A stretch of 64,000 bases of DNA. Origin: Chondrosia reniformis (taxonomy: Eukaryota > Porifera > Demospongiae > Chondrillida > Chondrillidae). The notes below the pieces were generated by a model. The model had not been told where the DNA came from, ran no database searches, and saw only the letters and a list, made by a program, of their open reading frames with translations. The position numbers and the translations under genes were made by a program. Below, piece after piece: positions 22,621-34,818 of this stretch (positions within the stretch are counted from its first letter, which is position 1; every line of letters starts with the position of its first letter). Location of the stretch: the NCBI GenBank assembly GCA_947172415.1, contig OX359189.1, forward strand, positions 1,820,501 to 1,884,500, written 5' to 3'.

Positions 22621-24296
22621 TTGTATTGCCCCTTTTTCTTGTTAATATTTGTTTTGAAAGTTTTCTTGGCGAAAACTCGAAATAAAGTAGCAGAATAGAC
22701 GATATATAATAGAGCTCTAAATTAAAAAAAATGGCGTCCGAAAAGATCCCAAATTTGTTAAATATGTTTTCTACCGTTCTTTAACATTCAGTTTAGGATA
22801 TTAAAGGGTCCATAATCGTTAAGAATACGACTGTATATAGGCCCTGCAAAGCGACTAAGAAATTCGATCGCGGGTGGCGGCAGTACCACAAACATTACTA
22901 ACTCGAGTTACTTATTTTATATACAGAGAATTTGAAACTTAATTAAAAAATGGCGTTCAAAGAGGCCCAAAATTTGGAACTTTCAAAAGTAACACGCTTC
23001 GGATGGAGCGCGTTGAAATCTAGGGTAGCCTATTCCCTAGTTCGGAAACATTCATGACGATTTAGTATTTGTATGTACCTGCGTAAGTTTGCATGTTTGC
23101 GCTAGCTCATTTGAAAAAAGAAGAAGAAAAAATGAGGAATTTCAGAAGTTGGCCTATTTCGGGTTTACCACTTTGCGAAGGTTGTAGAGCATCGAAACAT
23201 GTTTGGTGTTTTAGAAAAGCATGCAAAAACGACTGCAAACACTCGAATGCAACCGAAGATCCCATCGTTGTTGATTTATGAGGTGTTAATTGATAATACA
23301 TTGAATAGGGCGGCCATGTTTTTTTTCGGCCATCCCCACTACCGTACTCTCTGATATAATCAATGCCTCAAGTGTAGGAATAATTATTATGTATATGTAT
23401 TATTATTATTATTAAATGCATCATGTACATACTCCACACTTAGACTAGGACTATATATACATACTTGCCCCATATTGCACTGTACAAGGAACCTGCATGT
23501 TTTATTTTCATAGCTGCAGTCTCTTGTCCCGTATCATGAAGAAAGTTAGCGGTAATTTTGGATGGGGCAGTAAGACAGTCACGGGTGAGAAAAGTAATGG
23601 AGAAGATGTAGTTCCCCATGCACCTTTTTCATTTCTTCCAACAAGTCGTTCCTCTCTTTTTCTGCTATCTTGCTTCTCATTATATCAGATGTCTCAGCCT
23701 TCTTGACACTTCAAAGGGTTCACTTAGTTCTTCTCCTATCCTTAATATATTTCTTAGCTAATGCTGATTCTAGAGTTCTACAGTGTAGTGCTCTAGAGTA
23801 TATACATACATTCTATAGTGACTCTTAACCCTTCTCCTGCTACTACTACTACGTACATTACTACTATTCTCAGGTTCGTGTTACCTGGATCATGCACTGC
23901 CAGCCTCTGCACTACTAGTAATCAAAACTAGAATAAAATATCCAAATCGACTTCGTCTTCATTATACTAGTATCAGAAGATGGCATAAAATAAATGTAGA
24001 AAGGTTACTAACTGAATAATCTAATAGTCAGCCACAGGGAATCGTTTTCTTCTAAACTCTAGTGAAACCATTTTAGGGATTAATAATGAGAAGGAATACA
24101 GCGATTTTAAAATGAAAAGTAGAGAAAATTAAAGTTTGTCACTTCTATAAAACGGCCCTCGACCTTACGGTAATAATTCAGGAATCGATGCCATTTTGTT
24201 ATTGCGTAAACAAAGTGGTCGTATGTATTGTTAAAATACCTATATATAAAAATGAACAGATATTTCTTGAGAACTGAAGCATCGTTGCAGTCCGCC
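22621..24296. other. spacer upstream of receptor gene
   Basis: Mostly unassigned. Two degenerate copies of a stretch AATTAAAAAAxATGGCGT...CCxAAATTTG occur at about 22715 and 22940. A Cys-containing open stretch at 23093-23281 (63 codons) is not recognised. 23280-23356 belongs to a dispersed repeat also at 61946-62036. A small ATT microsatellite lies near 23400. No other exon is convincing. Confidence 0.5.
23280..23356. repeat. dispersed repeat (GGTGTTAATTGATAATAC)
   Basis: GGTGTTAATTGATAATACAT, then TTGAATAGGxxGGCC and a CTCTCTGATATA end, occurs here and at 61946-62036, inside an intron of the EGF gene. Probably a MITE end. Confidence 0.55.
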
Positions 24297-27200
24297 ATGA
24301 AAATTAATTACTTTTTATTTTTTCTAACGCAAGGTATTGCGTTTAATCTTCATCTACAAATACAGTTATCTTTAATTTAATTAACCAAACTAGGTACGTT
24401 ATGTCAAGATATAACTCCAAAGGGACAGGTTGACGCATTTGAAGAAGAAAGGATATCGTTTAATTGTACCAAAGAAGGATCAGTACAGCAAGATATTCTG
24501 CCTCAGTTAAATGGTACTAATATTCAATCAAGTTGGAACATACTTGAAACCATTTCTATACCTAACGGAGCTGCTTACACATTTGGGCCAGTAACTAGGA
24601 ATCATGATGGAGGGAGTTTGAGATGTCATTTTTTTCGTCCATTATCAGCTTATACCGCAGAGATCACTTTGTATATATTGTGTAAGTGTAGATCTATAAC
24701 TGACAATTTAATAGAGTAAGGATTTCTTCTAACTGCGTCAAACTTTTATTTATCGGTTCATCTTTTGACTCCTTGAGCGTCTAAAGACGTAATTTGCAAC
24801 ATATCTTCGACCCTTAGGATCTTCTTTAGCGACTGAAACGATATACCGCAAACTGCGTCTTTATAATTTGACACTCAAATAGTCTGAAGATGAACCATAA
24901 ATGATCTTTTTCTTTATTGTATTTATATGACATTTAATCATAACAATTCTTTATTTGTATATACTATGAATATATAGTTCCTCCATCAATCACTCCACTC
25001 AGCACAAATGAGACTGTTATAGAAGGAACATCTTTCACTACTCCTCTAACTATAACTGGTACTCCATTCCCAGTAAGTAGTAATATTGTTATAAACAAAG
25101 ATGGAGTCACTATACGAGATGGCAGGATTACTGTTAATATTGGATCTGGTAATGGAGCATCTAGCTTTACAATACAAAATGTTAATCGTACTGACAGTGG
25201 ATCTTACACAATAAATATGGCTACTACAGCAGGAAGTGGCACAACTGTTGTCAACTTGGATGTGTACTGTGAGTTCCAGATCAATATATTTAAATGCATC
25301 AATTTTAACACATTAGATGCATATACTTTGAAATATTTTTATTAGATCTTCCAGAGTTCACAGCTTTGCCTCTTCAAGTGCAGAGTATTGTACAAGGAAA
25401 CACATTCACATTCAACTGTACTCCTTCAGCTGCTAACCCTCCACCTAGTAGTTATGTGTTTGAGAGAGATGGAGTGGATATTATAAAAGGAGTGAGTGGA
25501 TCCATCTTAACTATCTCTTCTCTGAAGAGAAGTAAAGATAGTGGAAACTACACTTGTGTGGTAACTAATGAAGCAGGAAGTGTTACCATAGCAACAAACG
25601 TGAATGTACTGGGTGAGTGTTTTTAACATATTATATAACATATTGGGGTGAGCCTAAGTGGAGCCCTACACTTGCTTAAAGTACATGTATATACAGTGGG
25701 TTTGTCTGTTTATATGTACATCTTGCTGGTTAATTTTAGCAACCTTTATATTCTGTACATAATTAGAGAGTAAATAGCATCACCAACTGACATTTCACTT
25801 AGTTTTTATCTCGGACACTCAGTATGAAAATATTTCATTAAATATGCACAAATAAAAATGAAACATTAAAAGTTATAATTTAATTTCCAAAAAAGCATAC
25901 TTTATACTCACCACTGGTATATATATATCTAAAATTTCTTGCAGCTTAAAAGAATCTCATCATGCAGTGGTCCATAAAATCGATAAATGCATAGAACTTC
26001 AAGGCCACCGTATACAGCTCCACAATTAATTCTGTCCTATATACAATCTCTGAAGTTTGCTTGTTAAATCTTCTTGTCAGGAAGAATACTGGTATACCAA
26101 AAGCTTTGGCAAGTGAGCAATTACCTGTAGCTGGCTGTTGGTCTTCAATATTCTTAGATTCTCTCTCCAGCTAAAGTTAACCTATTTCACAAGATCCTAC
26201 GCAGCCTGTAAACGTGTAATCATGGTATAGTCTCTAATGAAGGATTATAGTCTCTATTGACATGAATTGTATTTCCAAAGTGTTTCATTTTTATAAATGT
26301 GATCATTTTTGGAGTAATTTTAACTGTTATCATTTAAGGGTGAAATAATACACCAACCGTGAAACAGGACATCTCTATAATCAAACCACTTCTTTGAGGT
26401 CCCAAGATATCTGCATTATACAGGGTCCACTGCATGTATACATCTATACATCTCAATAAGGTCTTCGAAGTGGTTTTCAAGAGCTCATCTGACAATATTG
26501 GTACCAATACATTTAGTTTCACTCAGTATATAGCTTACCTTTAAAAATGTCAAAATTATTACTTTATATTAACTTATAATTATATAAATATTCTCTATAG
26601 TTCCTCCATCCATCACTCCACTCAGCACAAATGAGACTGTTATAGAAGGAACATCTTTCATTACTCCTCTAACTACAACTGGTAATCCATTTCCTGTGAG
26701 TAGTAATGTTGTTATAAAAAAAGATGGAGTCACTATACGAGATGGCAGGATTACTGTTAATCTTGGGTCTGGTAGTGGAGCATCTAGCTTTACAATACAA
26801 AATGTTAATCGTACTGACAGTGGATCTTACACAATAAATATGGCTACTACAGCAGGAAGTGGCACAACTGTTGTCAACTTGGATGTGTACTGTGAGTTTC
26901 AGATCTATAATAAATTTTAAATGCATTGTCAGATACATTTTAACACATTAGTTGCATGTACTTTGAAATAATTTTAGATTTTCCAGAGTTCACAGCTCTG
27001 CCTCTTCAAGTGCAGAGTATTGTACAAAGAAACACATTCACATTCAACTGTACTCCTTCAGCTGCCAACCCCCCACCTAGTAGTTATGTGTTTGAGAGAG
27101 ATGGAGTGGACATCACAGAAGGAGCAAGTGGATCCATCTTAACTATCTCTTCTCTGAAGAGAAGTAAAGATAGTGGAAACTACACTTGTGTGGTAACTAA

Positions 27201-28905
27201 TGAAGCAGGAAGTGTTACCATAGCAACAAACGTGAATGTATTGGGTGAGCAATGTATATACCGTATATCCGGATATGAATGCGAGAGTAAAAGATTGCGA
27301 ATTATGGGTTTAAGTAAACATTGTGGTTAAAAGAATGCGAGATAAAGCTTAGGTGTATGGGACATGTATACGAAATTATGAGGTGTCAAATCAATACGTG
27401 TCAAAAGATTGTGCATACAGTCAAAACTCGCAATTCGCATTCTTTTGACACACGCATTCAATTCCCGATATACGGTATATATAATATTCATTAACTATGA
27501 TATATCTCATTATCTCAATAAGGTCCTTCAAGTGTTCCACAAAGCATCACATTTGATGATGTTGGTCCATTCAGTGTCACTCTAAGTTGGGAGGTACCAT
27601 CTGATGATGGAGGAACTAGTCAACCTTGTTCCTACACTGTCAGAGTGATAAATGACACTGTCAACTTGTCCTTCAGTACAACGTCTACTCAATTGAACTT
27701 AACAATGGATGATGGAATATGGCACAGTTCAATGTATAATGTAATGGTAGTAGCTGAGAATGAATATGGAGTGAGTCCTCCAGCAGCCAGTACCTTTACT
27801 ACACCTGACTCAGGTATGTGAGATGTAGTTCCATGTAGTGTATAGCGAGGTATATGAGTATTTGTCTGTTATGTAGTTCCTATTATTGAGAGCGTATCAG
27901 TTGAAGCATTGTCACTGACTATTCTATCAGTGGATGTTGTACTACTGACTGATGGAGGACAGAATGTAGATAATTATATGGTAAAGATGTTAAGTGAAAT
28001 AATTTTTATGTATACTTTATGACCTGTGGAGCTCCATCTCTGCAATGCCTTGAATTTATGTATACATATATATATAGTATATTGTAACTTGTACTGTATA
28101 TAGTGCATGATGTTTGTTTCAATTCTATTTATTTTTTATGTTCAATTTACCTGTGTACGTATTATTCCAAATTCATGAGCTTTTAATTTCACCATTATAG
28201 ATCAAAATAAATGGAAATCGATACAGTTTCTTGTTGACCAATGCTGTTGCTCACATGACATCGTTCACAATTGATGTGAAAGAATTAATGAAGGGAAATA
28301 TTTATACATTAATGATTATTGCTAGAAATAATCTTGGAAATAGTTATCCAGCTTTTACAGATGTAATACTTCCATGTGAGCAGATGTATATATATGTACA
28401 TATTATACAGATCGTTAAAACTAAAGAGTAATTAAGGTATGGCAATTTAATTGTAAAGTTTTTATATAGGTTGTATACCACTGTAATAATATATGATAAG
28501 AATCCATGCATATATGTAAATGTTGAATCTCTCAATGTAGTATCAACAACTCTAAATCCTGAAGTGTCATCTTCATCCACAATAATATTAGTATGTATAG
28601 CAGTGGGAATAGTTGCATTGATACTTGGAATCTTAATTGTTGTGATAATATTGATAGCTTTTAATTACTACAGATTCAGAGGAAAATGTGAGTCGTACAT
28701 GATAGTAGTTAACTATGGTAACTGAAGATTTCCTATAAATATCATGTATATATATATGTTAGGCCCTTTCATGGATCTCTGTTCTAAAACAGCTTCTCAA
28801 TCTCCTTCGATAAATGTTGACTATCAGTTGAAAGATGTAGAAATGCATCCAAATCCATCTTATGTTTCAACTACTCATATTACAAGAAACAATGAGGACA
28901 TGTGA
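24297..28905 (+). CDS. five-Ig, two-FN3 transmembrane receptor
   Basis: Eleven exons: 24297-24333 (signal peptide, MKINYFLFFLTQ), 24394-24681, 24978-25268, 25346-25612, 26601-26891 and 26978-27244 (five Ig domains), 27523-27813 and 27877-27980 plus 28201-28375 (two FN3), 28541-28687 (membrane segment ILVCIAVGIVALILGILIVV, then NYYRFRGK) and 28793-28905. Total 756 residues. Almost all junctions are phase 1. Ig2/Ig3 and Ig4/Ig5 are near-identical pairs of exons (291+267 bp each), so the gene grew by duplicating a two-domain unit. The later Ig domains have the DSGxYTC or DSGSYT motif. Ig2 and Ig4 lack the second Cys (SYTINMA). The tail is short, with VDYQLKD and NPSYVST tyrosines, the latter resembling the NPAYIPI site of copies A and C. 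Cell-surface recognition is inferred. Confidence 0.87.
24713..24905. repeat. intronic repeat related to 2056-2150
   Basis: Begins AAGGATTTCTTCTAACT like the element at 2056-2150. It contains an imperfect inverted pair GGTTCATCTT ... AAGATGAACC. It lies in the intron after Ig1 of the receptor. Confidence 0.4.
25613..26600. other. longest intron of the five-Ig receptor
   Basis: 988 bp between the Ig3 and Ig4 exons, the boundary between the two duplicated Ig pairs. No coding sequence or clear mobile element is seen. Confidence 0.55.
27257..27480. mobile_element. intronic MITE with ATACCGTATAT ends
   Basis: Imperfect terminal inverted repeats TATACCGTATATCCGG and CCCGATATACGGTATA. The interior has subrepeats AAAAGATTG/AAAAGAATGCG. 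It lies in the intron before the first FN3 exon. Confidence 0.6.
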
Positions 28906-29250
28906 GGTTAATATTACATATTAATTATATATTGCATATTATGGAGAACCCAAACTCACTAAAAGTTAGAATTCACTGGGTTAACCTATTATATTTCAGT
29001 GAGTCATGCAATCAAGTCATATAATCAAACAAATCAATTTATAAGGATTAGTATTATATAGTTCTTGAAAGTACATATCAACACTGCACATGGGACATGT
29101 ATATTCCTTCTCATATAGGGTGTCTGTATACGTACATTGATTATAGTGTTACATGGTTATCACTTTGACTACTCAAAGAGTTGTCTTTGTCTCTTGTGGT
29201 TGGTAGGCCAGCATTTCATTATATATAAGGTGACTCCTTCCATAGGAAAC

Positions 29251-29631
29251 TACCGTAGTTCGGGAAATTTTCGTGTTCGGAAATTTTCGTGGAAAAAATT
29301 TTCGTGTTAAAATATTTTCGTGGTCTGGGGGCTACCATGAAAATTTATACACGTTACGTAATTACGTTGAGAAATAGAGGATTACGAAAGGGATCTCTGT
29401 GTTCGCGGCTTTCACGAAAGTGAGCCCTTTGGGTCCGGTAAACCGTCCTTGCACTGCAGGTATCGCAGTAGAGCCATTTTGGCCGCGCTCAGCTGTGTTG
29501 CGTTTACATATATACGTAGATTGTACAACGTGTTATTATTCGTTGTTAAAAATATTTCGTGTTAAAATATTTTCGTGGTTTGAGCCAACCACGAAAATAT
29601 TTTAACAACGAAAATTTCCCGAACTACGGTA
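29251..29631. mobile_element. 380-bp MITE, copy 1
   Basis: Terminal inverted repeats TACCGTAGTTCGGGAAATTT and AAATTTCCCGAACTACGGTA. Several TTTTCGTG/CACGAAAA subterminal motifs. It is almost base-for-base identical to 46330-46709; one A-run difference was noticed. The pair implies recent movement. Confidence 0.85.
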
Positions 29632-29790
29632 GTATAAGTATGCACTGTATGCTTGCATTTTAATCTTGTCCAATCTTGTCATGTGAACACTAATAATGCA
29701 TCCATGTGATAATCAAACCACAACAGTTTAATCAGACAACTTTTGAGGAGGAAACACTAAAGAAGAAATCAAGCAATTCTTGAATTCTTG
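29632..29790. repeat. left edge of duplicated receptor block, copy 1
   Basis: AGTATAAGTATGCACTGTAT through GGAGGAAACACTAAAGAAG is repeated at 39546-39690 with very few differences. It marks the 5' edge of the A+B block that was duplicated to give C+D. Confidence 0.7.
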
Positions 29791-30153
29791 AAACATATAT
29801 AGAAGTACTACCAAGTATACTACCGAGAGTTATTTCACAACAACCAAAATCAAAAGAGGTTTATTTTAAGGTTGAATATAATCAGATCATAAGTGCTATA
29901 TAAATTAATTGTTTTAGGTGATGGCATTAAAATAAACTAATTATGTCATTTCTATTCAGTGTATAGTTTCTATTGTTTCTGAATTTTTTCACTTTAAAGA
30001 AATTGAAACAAGTTATGTATTATATATTTTCTTATATTACATGTATATAAGAATGAAATGATTAATTAATGTTATTATAAATGGATAAAGAGCCTGAGGT
30101 CACTTGTATATATTGTGACAGTTTATTAGAAAATTCCCAAACCTTCGATCACC

Positions 30154-32722
30154 ATGTTAATAATGTGGATCCTATTCTTTTTACTTCAAGGTGGTGAGTA
30201 GGGTCATATATATAGGATTGTGTGATAATATATTCTGCGTATATGTTCTCTTAGCAATTCGATTGATATAATTGAACATGTGTTTGTCTCTATACATTTA
30301 CGTTTACCACGTTAATCTAATAGCATTATTTTGGTATATTATAAATCAACAATTATTGTGAATGTTTAGCTGAAGCTACTGTTATACTCACTGCTCCATC
30401 AAGTCCTCCTTGTTTTGGTCAACTCTACAAGTTAATATGTACACATCCTGTACTTGAAGGACTTACTAGTGCTGGATGGAAGAGAAATGGAAATGGATTC
30501 AATCCTCGCTCTACTCCTAATCATGATGGAGACATTAGTACAACTACTACTACTCTGACTATCACTGTGACCAGAAAAGAGTTTGAGAATAAAGTATACA
30601 CTTACAGATGTTTCACATTTAATATCACTCGTGGTACATCTGATCCGAATAAAGTCATCAGTAATGAAGTCACTGTAGATCCACCTGGTGAGTATTGTTA
30701 TATAACACAGTTCTTTTCAGTTATATACGTATACTGTGAGGGTATATAACTATGTCAATATTTAATATACTGTTCATTCCTCATTAACTAGTACAATGTA
30801 AAGTACAAGCGTATAGAATAGAATCAGTTATAACACTTAAATTAGATGTCTGTTTAAAGTACGTACGTACGTACGTACTGTACGTAATTGAGAACACATA
30901 AATTTGAATGAATGTACGTACCTAAATTAGTACTAGGTATTAGATGTTTGTATAATACGTATAATATGTAAGTGAAGCAAATTTGATTCATAGATTATGA
31001 AGAACCCTTTAATTTGGTACCAGAAAATGACAGTGGATCAAAATGACTACCCTTGCACATGTAATAAGTTGCAATTGGTTGCTTAGATAATGTACATTCA
31101 AATGTTTGATACGTACGTATGTACTATACTTAGTAAGGTTACACAGGTTAAGAGAAATCTGTTTGTTTGTACAGAAACTGTTACTATTACCAATGTGAGC
31201 TATCAGAGCAGGAGCCAATCAAATTGTGTCTTTTGGAAAGTTAAAGATCCAGAATGTTTTCCTAACATCTCTGAAGTCTAATGGAGTACCAAACATGTCT
31301 TCATGTGTATATAATGTGATATACGTATAACAGAGAGAACTTCACCATCCAACATCTAATACCAAATAGTCTGTATCATGTAACTATACAAGCTGCAAGT
31401 GTTCAATATCCTGAAAATGTCAGTGTAGTACATGAATTGGATATCTTAAATATGCATTAGTGCTAAAATGATTCTCGTTAAAATTAGGAACATTGAATAT
31501 ATAATGTTAATGTTAATCTTACTGCATGCAGTGGCTCAGAATATAAGTCTGTTATGACAGACAAGTCCAACTCACCTGTCACCATCATAATATAACTGAT
31601 ACTACATCAAGTAGACCCATCTTCAATCAGACCAGTCCTGTAGTGTGGATGAGGGATGGAGAGAGGATTGATCTACCGGATGCATATCATATGGTTGTAT
31701 CCCAGAGTAAGACTGAGACAGTTGTGAGTGTGACAACGAGAAAGAGTGTCTTCCTCAATGGATAGGCTAATTACTCTTGTGCTGTTGCGTATGCTGATGG
31801 TAGTATGGAGGAGAGTGAACCTGTGACTGTGAGAGTTAGAGGTGAGTGTGTTGAGGTAAAAAAGCCATTGATTACTTCTGTCATAGTTAGTGTTAATATG
31901 GTTGTAGCTGGTATTCTTCAGAGTCTCCCCTTCCTCCAACCTCACTCACATCCGTCCCTTCTGATACAAGTATCTCCCTGATGTGGTCCCACAGTGATGA
32001 GTGTTTTGAGAAGTGTACCTTCATGTATGAGGTAACATGGCAACAGAGTGGAGATGGATCTAGTTTGAGGAATACAACCACTAATGAAACATCCTACACT
32101 ATTGAAGGTCTTGCTCCTGGTACATCTTATGAGATTGGAGTTGGAGCTTATTGTAAGGAGGATCCAAATATAAGAAGTGAAGTGATCATGGTTTCAACAA
32201 CTCTACCAGGTAAGATTTAAACTATAATTATACACTTACATTAGGAGTGACTTTATTCATATAGTTAAATTTTATTAAGTTATACGTAGTAAATTCTGTA
32301 AATATAAGTGTCTTTCTTTTAGTTAAGCATCTACAGTTAGATTTCATACTTTTATATGTATGTACATATATACATCTACGTATACAGGTAACTCTGTTTG
32401 CAGTTCATGGATCATTATATCTGGTGTAGCCATTTCACTTCTGTTGATCAGTTGGAGTATATTCCTAGCCACAACGGCTTACCAGTACAGAAGAAATCAC
32501 AAGATTCCCCCACAAAAGTCAAAAGGTTAGTACTGTATCTAATCACATTACTTCATGTGCAATATAAATTGATATTTTAGTTTTTTGTTTCACTATTATG
32601 ATATAGATTCATTGCATCCTCATATTGAAAGTACAAATGATCAAGAAATGGAGAGGAATCCTGCTTATATACCTATTGAGATGAATCAAATTGAAGATAA
32701 ACCAACTTATGTTAACTTGTGA
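30154..32722 (+). pseudogene. receptor copy A (Ig-FN3-Ig-FN3-TM), broken
   Basis: Exons by comparison with B: 30154-30193 (signal peptide MLIMWILFFLLQG), 30370-30687 (Ig), 31175 on (FN3), 31532-31841 (Ig), 31922-32209 (FN3), 32388-32525 (membrane segment SSWIIISGVAISLLLISWSI) and 32607-32722 (tail). The first FN3 exon has lost about 20 bp around 31270, shifting the frame into a stop. The second Ig exon carries TAG where B and D have GAG (about 31764), so a full product is unlikely. The first Ig exon and the last three exons remain open. The tail has NPAYIPIEM and PTYVNL: YxxI and YxxL ten residues apart, ITAM-like in layout, and YVNL also fits a Grb2-type YxN site. Confidence 0.72.
30857..30890. 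repeat. (GTAC)n simple repeat
   Basis: Five tandem GTAC units, plus a near-copy, in the first large intron of copy A. Similar TACGTA words are common in all spacers of the window. Confidence 0.7.
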
Positions 32723-34818
32723 TTGCAATAATTAGTTAACGTAAAATGGCAGCTCTAGATCTATTTGATCTTAATATGGTCTTGTCACGAGAATATGGTT
32801 CTATAAACCTTATATAAAGTTTTACTTTGTCTTTTACATTTAACCATAAATCTGTAGAGTTATGCAGCTATATAGGCCACTGTAACATATACACTTGTCT
32901 AAATAGTCAGTTTTAGTAATTTACTAACATGATGCTAATAAAATTTTAAGTTTTACATCTTCAACTGACTGATCTACTGATGGAGTATGTTTGGACACTG
33001 TTCCTCCTCTGGGAGGGACTAGTGGAGATGTAATTATCTGAAATGTTGTAGAGGAGAATGGGATCATATTATAACACCTGATGATGATGGTACTATTGAA
33101 CAGAGTTTTTCTATCAACTGTCACTTGACTGATCAATATCACACTAAAGGAGTACATGAACCGGTTTCATGAAGCCATATATATCCACCAACCTCACTTA
33201 TATAATTACTTACATCCATCTCTTCTGATACAAGTATTGGAGTTTTATTTATTAAGGGTGAATTCAGATTATCAGCTATATACAATGATAAACAGTCAGT
33301 TCAGTGTGTATAAACTGTATATGTGCGTATGTACCAGTACTAGTGTTACTGTAAGGAAATATGGAAAGTGGATAGTCTATCATCCATTTTACTTTTTTTC
33401 TCAAAACTCTTGTGTTTGTAAGTTTTCAGGAACCGTGATTGTATCTAATGACTTCTCTGTGTTCAGGTATTTTGCCTAGTAAACGGAAGTATACTCTCCT
33501 TCGCCAAGAAGTGTTAGAAAGACGATCCCGAGGTATGTAATAGTTTATATAACTACAAAATACACAAAATAGTAACACCTGCTAATGTTGTAACCCTACT
33601 CTCACTAAATAGATACCTATATCTAGGCAGCTAAACCTATATATGTTGTATGAGTACTGTAGGTTTTGGATATAGTCCATAATTTAGTTCTTTAAATCCT
33701 TGGAGTATGTATGTATATAGGACTATAAGTTTCATGGCAGACCAATTAGTGGACAAGAGCATTTTATGGTTTATGCTGTGAAGGCTCAAACTTTCATGCC
33801 CTAAAATTGTAATAACAATTTATATATAACATTGTACAGCATTCCATTTATTTGTGTAGGCAAGTCACATACGCATGCCAACGATATCGATATATTCTTT
33901 TCATACATCACGTGATTGTTATTCTGAAACAGAATCGGGCCTTCCCACTCTCTAAATGTGAGTTTACACATACGTACAGTTATGTATAGAACGAACGTTT
34001 ACTTAGTTAGAATTAGTGTTTTGACATGTGATTGATTAAGGTATGATATATGATATCTTGTGTAGAGTATAAGTATAAATCTATACGGTGACTAATGAGT
34101 ACACTTATGTTTATACAGTACATGCTTAGTCAGAAATCCATGAGTCTTCTAGTCATACGTAGAAAAGTCAAACACTTTTTTCTTAATTACAGTGTACTTA
34201 ACTGTGCAAAATACTTAGAAATACTACGTTGACAGATGCCATTTTGTTTTTCATTATACTAGCTCACAAAATTATTAACAGTAAGGCTGTTTAAATGTGT
34301 ATTTTTACCCTCCCCCACCCCCCAACATGCATGTGCCAGAGGTATTACAGTACTCTGTCTGTGTGTGTCTGTTACTACGCTTGAGTGTCCAGGTTTAAAA
34401 ATCAATGTTACATTAATATTCCATTAAGTCCAAGTATACATTGAGGATCTATGACAAAGGCTTAGCCCTAGTATAATATATATACAATTAATTACTTAAT
34501 AAACTGATTTTCCACATATTCAAAATTTTAATTTAGCCAAGAAGGTACATATATACGTACCTACCTGAGAACATACATATTGCTAGCATATGAACGTATA
34601 TACATATATTTTGGTCTATAAAACATGGCTTTATGGGTAAGCATTGGAAGCAATTAATTTTCAATGTAGACTTAATACCATACTAATAATATAGCTAGTG
34701 ATAAATATGGGAGGGTATACGTATACCTTACATAATAATGATAGTATGTAATACTATACTCATATGTATTGTTATGCTAGCCCACACAGGTCAACGTTAT
34801 ACAGCTAACAGGAGAAAA
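32723..34818. other. spacer between copies A and B; duplicated upstream of D
   Basis: Most of 33150-34680 recurs, shortened, at 41850-43215: GTACCAGTACTAGTG, CTCCTTCGCCAAGAAGTG, TTTTGACAG-like blocks and ATGGCTTTATGGGTAAGC. Around 33425-33530 an acceptor and short open stretch (FCLVSGNTLLRQEVLERRS in the 42.6-kb copy) may be an old membrane/tail exon. A minus-strand open stretch at 32924-33157 is not recognised. Confidence 0.55.

Larger units (their letters stand above)
28906..30153. other. spacer between receptor and copy A
   Basis: Contains a MITE (29251-29631) and 29632-29790, which is duplicated at 39546-39690. Otherwise no gene is seen. Confidence 0.55.

Noticed and set aside
23093-23281. 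Cys-containing 62-residue protein
   Set aside because: No signal peptide, no splice partners and adjacent to a dispersed repeat; kept only as part of the spacer description.
29399-29605. 68-codon open frame in the 380-bp MITE, also at 46478
   Set aside because: Lies inside a non-coding transposable element; the two copies differ in frame after a single base in an A run.
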